DNA of 64,000 nt from Akkermansiaceae bacterium UBA956 (GTDB lineage: Bacteria > Verrucomicrobiota > Verrucomicrobiia > Verrucomicrobiales > Akkermansiaceae), in the NCBI GenBank assembly GCA_002293145.1, contig DBCO01000027.1, forward strand, positions 124,001-188,000, given 5' to 3'. A program made the position numbers and the translations under genes. The first letter of the stretch is position 1, and each line of letters begins with the position of its first letter. Below the pieces are notes generated by a model, which was not told the DNA's origin, searched no databases, and saw only the letters and a list, made by a program, of their open reading frames with translations. Shown here in pieces: positions 60,956 through 64,000 of this stretch.

Positions 60956-61282
60956 ATGCACACCACTGGCTTCCAGTTGTTTTTCTCTTTCGCATTACTT
61001 AGCGTCCTGCTACCCGCTTGCACGCCTCAAACCTTGGATCAAAAAACACCAGTTGCTACGGCAGAGATGGCTAACCGATCCAAACAATCGCTCGACACAT
61101 TGCAAACTGGGCGCGCCCTTTACATTGCCCACTGCGGTCGATGTCATGAGCACCAATTGCCGGCTTCCGTTAGCTCTGAAGATTGGCATATCGTAGCTCC
61201 TGGTATGGCTTGGAATGCAGGCTTAAACCAAGGTGATGAACGCGCTGTTCTCGCCTATCTGCTAGCTGCTACATCACACTAA
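60956..61282 (+). CDS. Monoheme c-type cytochrome lipoprotein (copy 3)
   Basis: 108 residues. Leader ends in lipobox LLPAC (Cys22); heme site CGRCH (60-64) and M84 in APGM as the distal candidate. Core MANRSKQSLDTLQTGRALY and GLNQGDERAVLAYLLAA match copies 1 and 2. The copies have diverged outside the motif, so they arose by old tandem duplication and are probably not interchangeable. LysE follows after 6 bases. Confidence 0.85.
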   Translation: MHTTGFQLFFSFALLSVLLPACTPQTLDQKTPVATAEMANRSKQSLDTLQTGRALYIAHCGRCHEHQLPASVSSEDWHIVAPGMAWNAGLNQGDERAVLAYLLAATSH

Positions 61283-61288
61283 AATCCC

Positions 61289-61897
61289 GTGGATTCGTTT
61301 CTCGAACTAGCACTTTTTTCACTAATCATGGCGCTTGGCCAATTCAGCCCTGGGCCAGATATGCTTTTGCTCACGCGCAGCTCCCTGCACCATGGCGCGA
61401 GGGCGGGTTCCTCGACCGCACTGGGTATTGCAACCGGCCTGGCCCTACACTCCGCCATCGCCCTATCAGGTGGCGTATTTTTGCTTCAGCAAGCAGCTCC
61501 CATGATCACCTTGATAACGAAGATTCTCGCCACCTGCTATCTCTTCTATCTTGCTTGGATGATCCTGCAAGCATCCACGAGTCTGAGCACAAGCGCCAAT
61601 CCCGCTCCTGCTCGCAGCCATTTTCTTCGAGGACTCACCTGCAACCTACTAAACCCCAAAGTCGCACTGATCCTAGCCAGTGTCTGCACTCCCTTTCTTC
61701 ATAAAAATGCATCACCGCTGCGCCCTTGGCTGCTGGCGAGTATCATCGTCGTGCAAGGTGCCGCGCTCTGGATTCTGTGGGCCCACCTCCTCCAACACAA
61801 TCGTCTGAAAACCTTTTACGAGCAACATCAAGACCGCATCAGTCAAGGATTCGCCGCCTTCCTCGCATTACTCAGCGTTCTGCTTTGGAAGCCTTGA
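61289..61897 (+). CDS. LysE/RhtB-family amino acid exporter
   Basis: 202 residues from a GTG start 6 bases after the cytochrome stop. Six hydrophobic helices; LGQFSPGPDMLLLTRSSLHHG is the family signature near the N-terminus and LTCNLLNPKVALILASV follows in mid-chain. It exports amino acids or related metabolites; which ones is not predictable. Its place at the end of the cytochrome operon may be coincidental. Confidence 0.85.
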   Translation: MDSFLELALFSLIMALGQFSPGPDMLLLTRSSLHHGARAGSSTALGIATGLALHSAIALSGGVFLLQQAAPMITLITKILATCYLFYLAWMILQASTSLSTSANPAPARSHFLRGLTCNLLNPKVALILASVCTPFLHKNASPLRPWLLASIIVVQGAALWILWAHLLQHNRLKTFYEQHQDRISQGFAAFLALLSVLLWKP

Positions 61898-62008
61898 GAG
61901 TGCACGATGAGAGTGACTACATCATCAAATCAGCCGCACTGAGAGAAATGAAAACTACTGCTACAATTAGCACAGCAGCAATGGCGTGACCTGAGGTGTC
62001 TGATTCGA

Positions 62009-62326
62009 TTAACCAATCTCAGTGCGACCAGCGAGCTGAGCTCCTTCTTCCATCGCAAACATCTTCGCTTTGATGTCACCATCCAAACGCGATTTGGCTT
62101 TCAGCTCGCAACGGTCCGAGGTGATTTTGCCTTCCACTTTGCCAAAGACCTTAACTTCACCGGCAGTTATGTCGCCCTTGATTGTCGCATTTTCACCAAT
62201 GGTGACGCGACCTTTATCAGACATGATTTGACCTTCAATTTTGCCATCAATGATCATATCGTTAGAGAAACGAACAGAGCCGATGATTTCGATACCTTGA
62301 GCGAGAACGTTGGTAGGATTTGTCAT
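62009..62326 (-). CDS. Bactofilin cytoskeletal protein
   Basis: 105 residues from the Met at 62326. The middle is a beta-helix repeat typical of DUF583: IDGKIEGQIMSDKGRVTIGE, IKGDITAGEVKVFGKVEGKI and SRLDGDIKAKMFAMEEG. It polymerises without nucleotide into filaments at the membrane that organise wall or stalk growth. No cut-off or missing strand is seen, and it stands alone between LysE and trmO. Confidence 0.92.
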   Translation of the reverse strand: MTNPTNVLAQGIEIIGSVRFSNDMIIDGKIEGQIMSDKGRVTIGENATIKGDITAGEVKVFGKVEGKITSDRCELKAKSRLDGDIKAKMFAMEEGAQLAGRTEIG

Positions 62327-62401
62327 TGCAGAAAGTAATTCAGCATAAAGCACCTAGCTTGGCAATGCAAAACGCCAATCAAAAAAACTTTCACAGACAA
62401 A

Positions 62402-63091
62402 TCAGTCCTTTCCTCGCTTGGTCAAGATTTCCACCACCTCTACCACCTTCCCCACGCGGAAACGCACATTCACCCCGCACAGACGCGCCCCATAAATCCG
62501 CTCACTGTCGACATGCGCAGCAGGCCGCGGGTCCAGAGCCAATGCCTCTTTTACGATCGATTGATCTCTCTCACTCAACTTCGCAAATGCCCTCGCGCAT
62601 TCAGATAAAATTTGCACCTCCTTGCGCTCAGGCGCATCTGCTGCATAGCCACAACTCGCATCGGAGATGCTTTCAGCATATGCCAAATACGGCTTTATAT
62701 CATAAACCGGAGTACCGTCGATCAAATCTGCGCCGCCCAGATGCACCAACATCTTGCCCTCTTTACGCTCCAGTCCTTCCATCCGACATAGCGACAAGCC
62801 TAGGCCATTCGGACGAAACGTGCTGCGACTTGCAAACACCCCGACCCGCTCATTGCCTCCCAAGCGTGGCGGCCTCACTGTAGGCGCATAGCCCTGCTCC
62901 AGCGTCTCATGAAACCCGAAGATCAACCACACATGAGAAAAACCCTCCATCCCACGAAAAAAATCTTCATTGCCAAATTCCTCCTCACACTCCACACGCG
63001 CCCAAGCACTCGGGCACAGCCCAGGCTGCCGCGGTACCGCGAACTTTTCTTCATAGCAACTTCGCACGATTCCCACAGGACGTATTTCCAT
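62402..63091 (-). CDS. trmO: tRNA (N6-threonylcarbamoyladenosine37-N6)-methyltransferase TrmO
   Basis: 229 residues. PVGIVRSCYEEKFAVPRQPG at the start is the TrmO/TsaA hallmark, followed by FSHVWLIFGFHE and GVFASRSTFRPNGLGLSLC, with the SAM-binding beta-barrel. It methylates t6A37 in tRNA. A C-terminal region of about 75 residues, as in full-length TrmO, is present. It is divergent from the pseudopilin gene. Confidence 0.92.
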   Translation of the reverse strand: MEIRPVGIVRSCYEEKFAVPRQPGLCPSAWARVECEEEFGNEDFFRGMEGFSHVWLIFGFHETLEQGYAPTVRPPRLGGNERVGVFASRSTFRPNGLGLSLCRMEGLERKEGKMLVHLGGADLIDGTPVYDIKPYLAYAESISDASCGYAADAPERKEVQILSECARAFAKLSERDQSIVKEALALDPRPAAHVDSERIYGARLCGVNVRFRVGKVVEVVEILTKRGKD

Positions 63092-63290
63092 GCGCCCATT
63101 TCCCGCTCATTTCGCCATCGCATGCAATCCTAAATTTAATCAAACAAAAAGTCCCAGTCACTTCAAAAATTCTCCTCATATCCCATTGCCAAGCCATCAA
63201 AAATCGCTTAGTATTTACCATGTGACTGCGAAAATTGAGTATTGCCATCGGAACTCAGAATCGCTTCACTATCCCAACCGAACCACTCAT

Positions 63291-63869
63291 ATGAAAAACC
63301 ACAACATTCGTCGCACCAAGGGCTTCACTCTCGTCGAGTTGCTCATCGTCATCTCCATCATCATGGTCCTCGCAGCACTAGGATTCGCAGGCGTTCAGGC
63401 TGCTATGAAACGCTCGAAAACCGTTCAAACGCAGAATCTCGTCACCAACCTCGCGCTCGCTGTCAACAACTACTTCGATGAATACGGCTCCTTGCCGATC
63501 ACTAATCCCAGTGATACCCCGCTCAATACGCAAGACGTTGCCGGCACCGATCTGCTCACCGTGCTTATTGGGAAAGAACAACAATCCTCTACCCAACTCA
63601 ACACTCGTAACATCAAGTTCCTCGAAGCCAAACAAGCCATCGGCCGCAAACCTGGCATTGTGTATTCGCAAAACAATACCGTCAGCGCTATGAACGATGC
63701 CTTCGGTGAAGCAATTTACATCGTATTCGACTCCGACTACGATGAAGAAATCCGAAACCCTATCAAACAGGGTGCTGATCCAGACATCGTCCGCGGTGCT
63801 CGCGCCGTCGTGTACTCCCATGGTGCCGATCGCTTGCCTGCCACCAAAGACGACGTCAAGTCTTGGTGA
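63291..63869 (+). CDS. Type II secretion/type IV pilus pseudopilin
   Basis: 192 residues from the ATG at 63291; the upstream frame to 63090 lacks homology. The prepilin signal GFTLVELLIVISIIMVLAAL (cleaved between G11 and F12, E16 at +5) is textbook and is cut by the peptidase at 2652. The body resembles GspG/GspH-type minor pseudopilins with a hydrophobic helix of about 22 residues and a Gly/Asn-rich globular domain ending in RGARAVVYSHGADRLPATKDD. No other secretion gene is adjacent. A terminator follows. Confidence 0.9.
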   Translation: MKNHNIRRTKGFTLVELLIVISIIMVLAALGFAGVQAAMKRSKTVQTQNLVTNLALAVNNYFDEYGSLPITNPSDTPLNTQDVAGTDLLTVLIGKEQQSSTQLNTRNIKFLEAKQAIGRKPGIVYSQNNTVSAMNDAFGEAIYIVFDSDYDEEIRNPIKQGADPDIVRGARAVVYSHGADRLPATKDDVKSW

Positions 63870-63896
63870 TTTTTTCCCAGTTAACACCTATTCCCC

Positions 63897-63929
63897 AACC
63901 TGCACGCTCATCACGTGCAGGTTTTTTTC
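63897..63929 (+). terminator. Intrinsic terminator after the pseudopilin gene
   Basis: 10-bp stem AACCTGCACG / CGTGCAGGTT with 7-base loop CTCATCA, followed by a T run (TTTTTCT). It lies 28 bases after the stop at 63869. Confidence 0.92.
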
Positions 63930-64000
63930 TGTATCTCGAAAGATCGCACTCACCCTGTGCGTAACGATCTCTGTTTGAAAACGAACTTTTCCAGCCCGAA

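Noticed and set aside
1..64000. tRNA, rRNA, CRISPR arrays, transposases, phage genes
   Set aside because: No cloverleaf with CCA-type end, no rRNA-like stretch, no regularly spaced repeats with unique spacers, and no transposase or integrase motif were found by eye; a tRNAscan or CRISPR search could still find a weak case.

Overview
The window looks like a chromosomal segment of a verrucomicrobial bacterium (Verrucomicrobiales-like), judged from gene content. Markers are a short ECF sigma factor of the Rhodopirellula/Verrucomicrobium type, a Ser/Thr kinase with a long extracytoplasmic tail, an ExbB-ExbD-ExbD-TPR cluster, a bactofilin, a GFTLVE pseudopilin, CAZymes (fucosidase, sialate-esterase-like, GHL10) and a very large multidomain secreted protease. 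Genes are dense and lie on both strands. I see no tRNA, rRNA, CRISPR array, insertion sequence or phage gene. Start codons generally lack an upstream AGGAGG-like site, and several have a TATAAT-like box only 2-9 bases before the ATG, which suggests much leaderless or SD-independent initiation.

Layout. 1-10 kb: a cut-off membrane protein, a GGQ ribosome-rescue-type factor, an RlmI-type rRNA methyltransferase, a Lys/Ala-rich histone-like protein, prepilin peptidase, a Ser/Thr kinase, then a reversed block with an esterase and an ECF sigma/anti-sigma-hydrolase pair. 9.6-17.9 kb: housekeeping genes ribH-nusB, putA, nadE and trpF. 18-28.3 kb: a decayed gene, a SOUL protein, rsgA, a RelE-like protein, a TPR membrane protein, comEC, an FmdB zinc ribbon, a Sel1-repeat protein, coaB, pyrF and a GlsB-type membrane protein. 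28.4-32.8 kb: an M29 aminopeptidase and GHL10 hydrolase pair, a frameshifted zinc-ribbon pseudogene, fabG, sixA and a tiny Cys-rich lipoprotein.

32.8-49 kb is almost all on the minus strand: a 1617-residue kexin-like protease, an alpha-L-fucosidase, a lone ExbD, a CLC transporter of the fluoride-exporter type coupled to kdsD, and an ExbB-ExbD-ExbD cluster followed after a strong terminator by a 996-residue TPR protein and a 333-residue secreted partner. The last cluster looks like a proton-driven envelope machine without a visible TonB. 49-57.5 kb holds uxaC, a CAP-domain protein, a divergent LysR/Alx-type pair with a clear operator, a thioredoxin-like protein, a conserved 474-residue protein of unknown function, an SH3 protein and a dicarboxylate/glutamate symporter. 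57.5-64 kb holds fmt, adk and a GcvR-like ACT protein, then a plus-strand operon of a small secreted protein, three tandem monoheme cytochrome c proteins and a LysE exporter, and finally a bactofilin, trmO and a pseudopilin with its terminator.

The most unusual items are the three tandem mini-cytochromes, the sigma factor lacking the middle of its sigma-2 domain next to an anti-sigma/hydrolase fusion, the ExbB/ExbD/TPR machine, the LysR operator at the Alx-type gene, a ComEC with a degraded metallo-hydrolase domain, and a short gene set with leaderless-looking promoters. All functions are read from motifs in the translated sequence; no database search was made.
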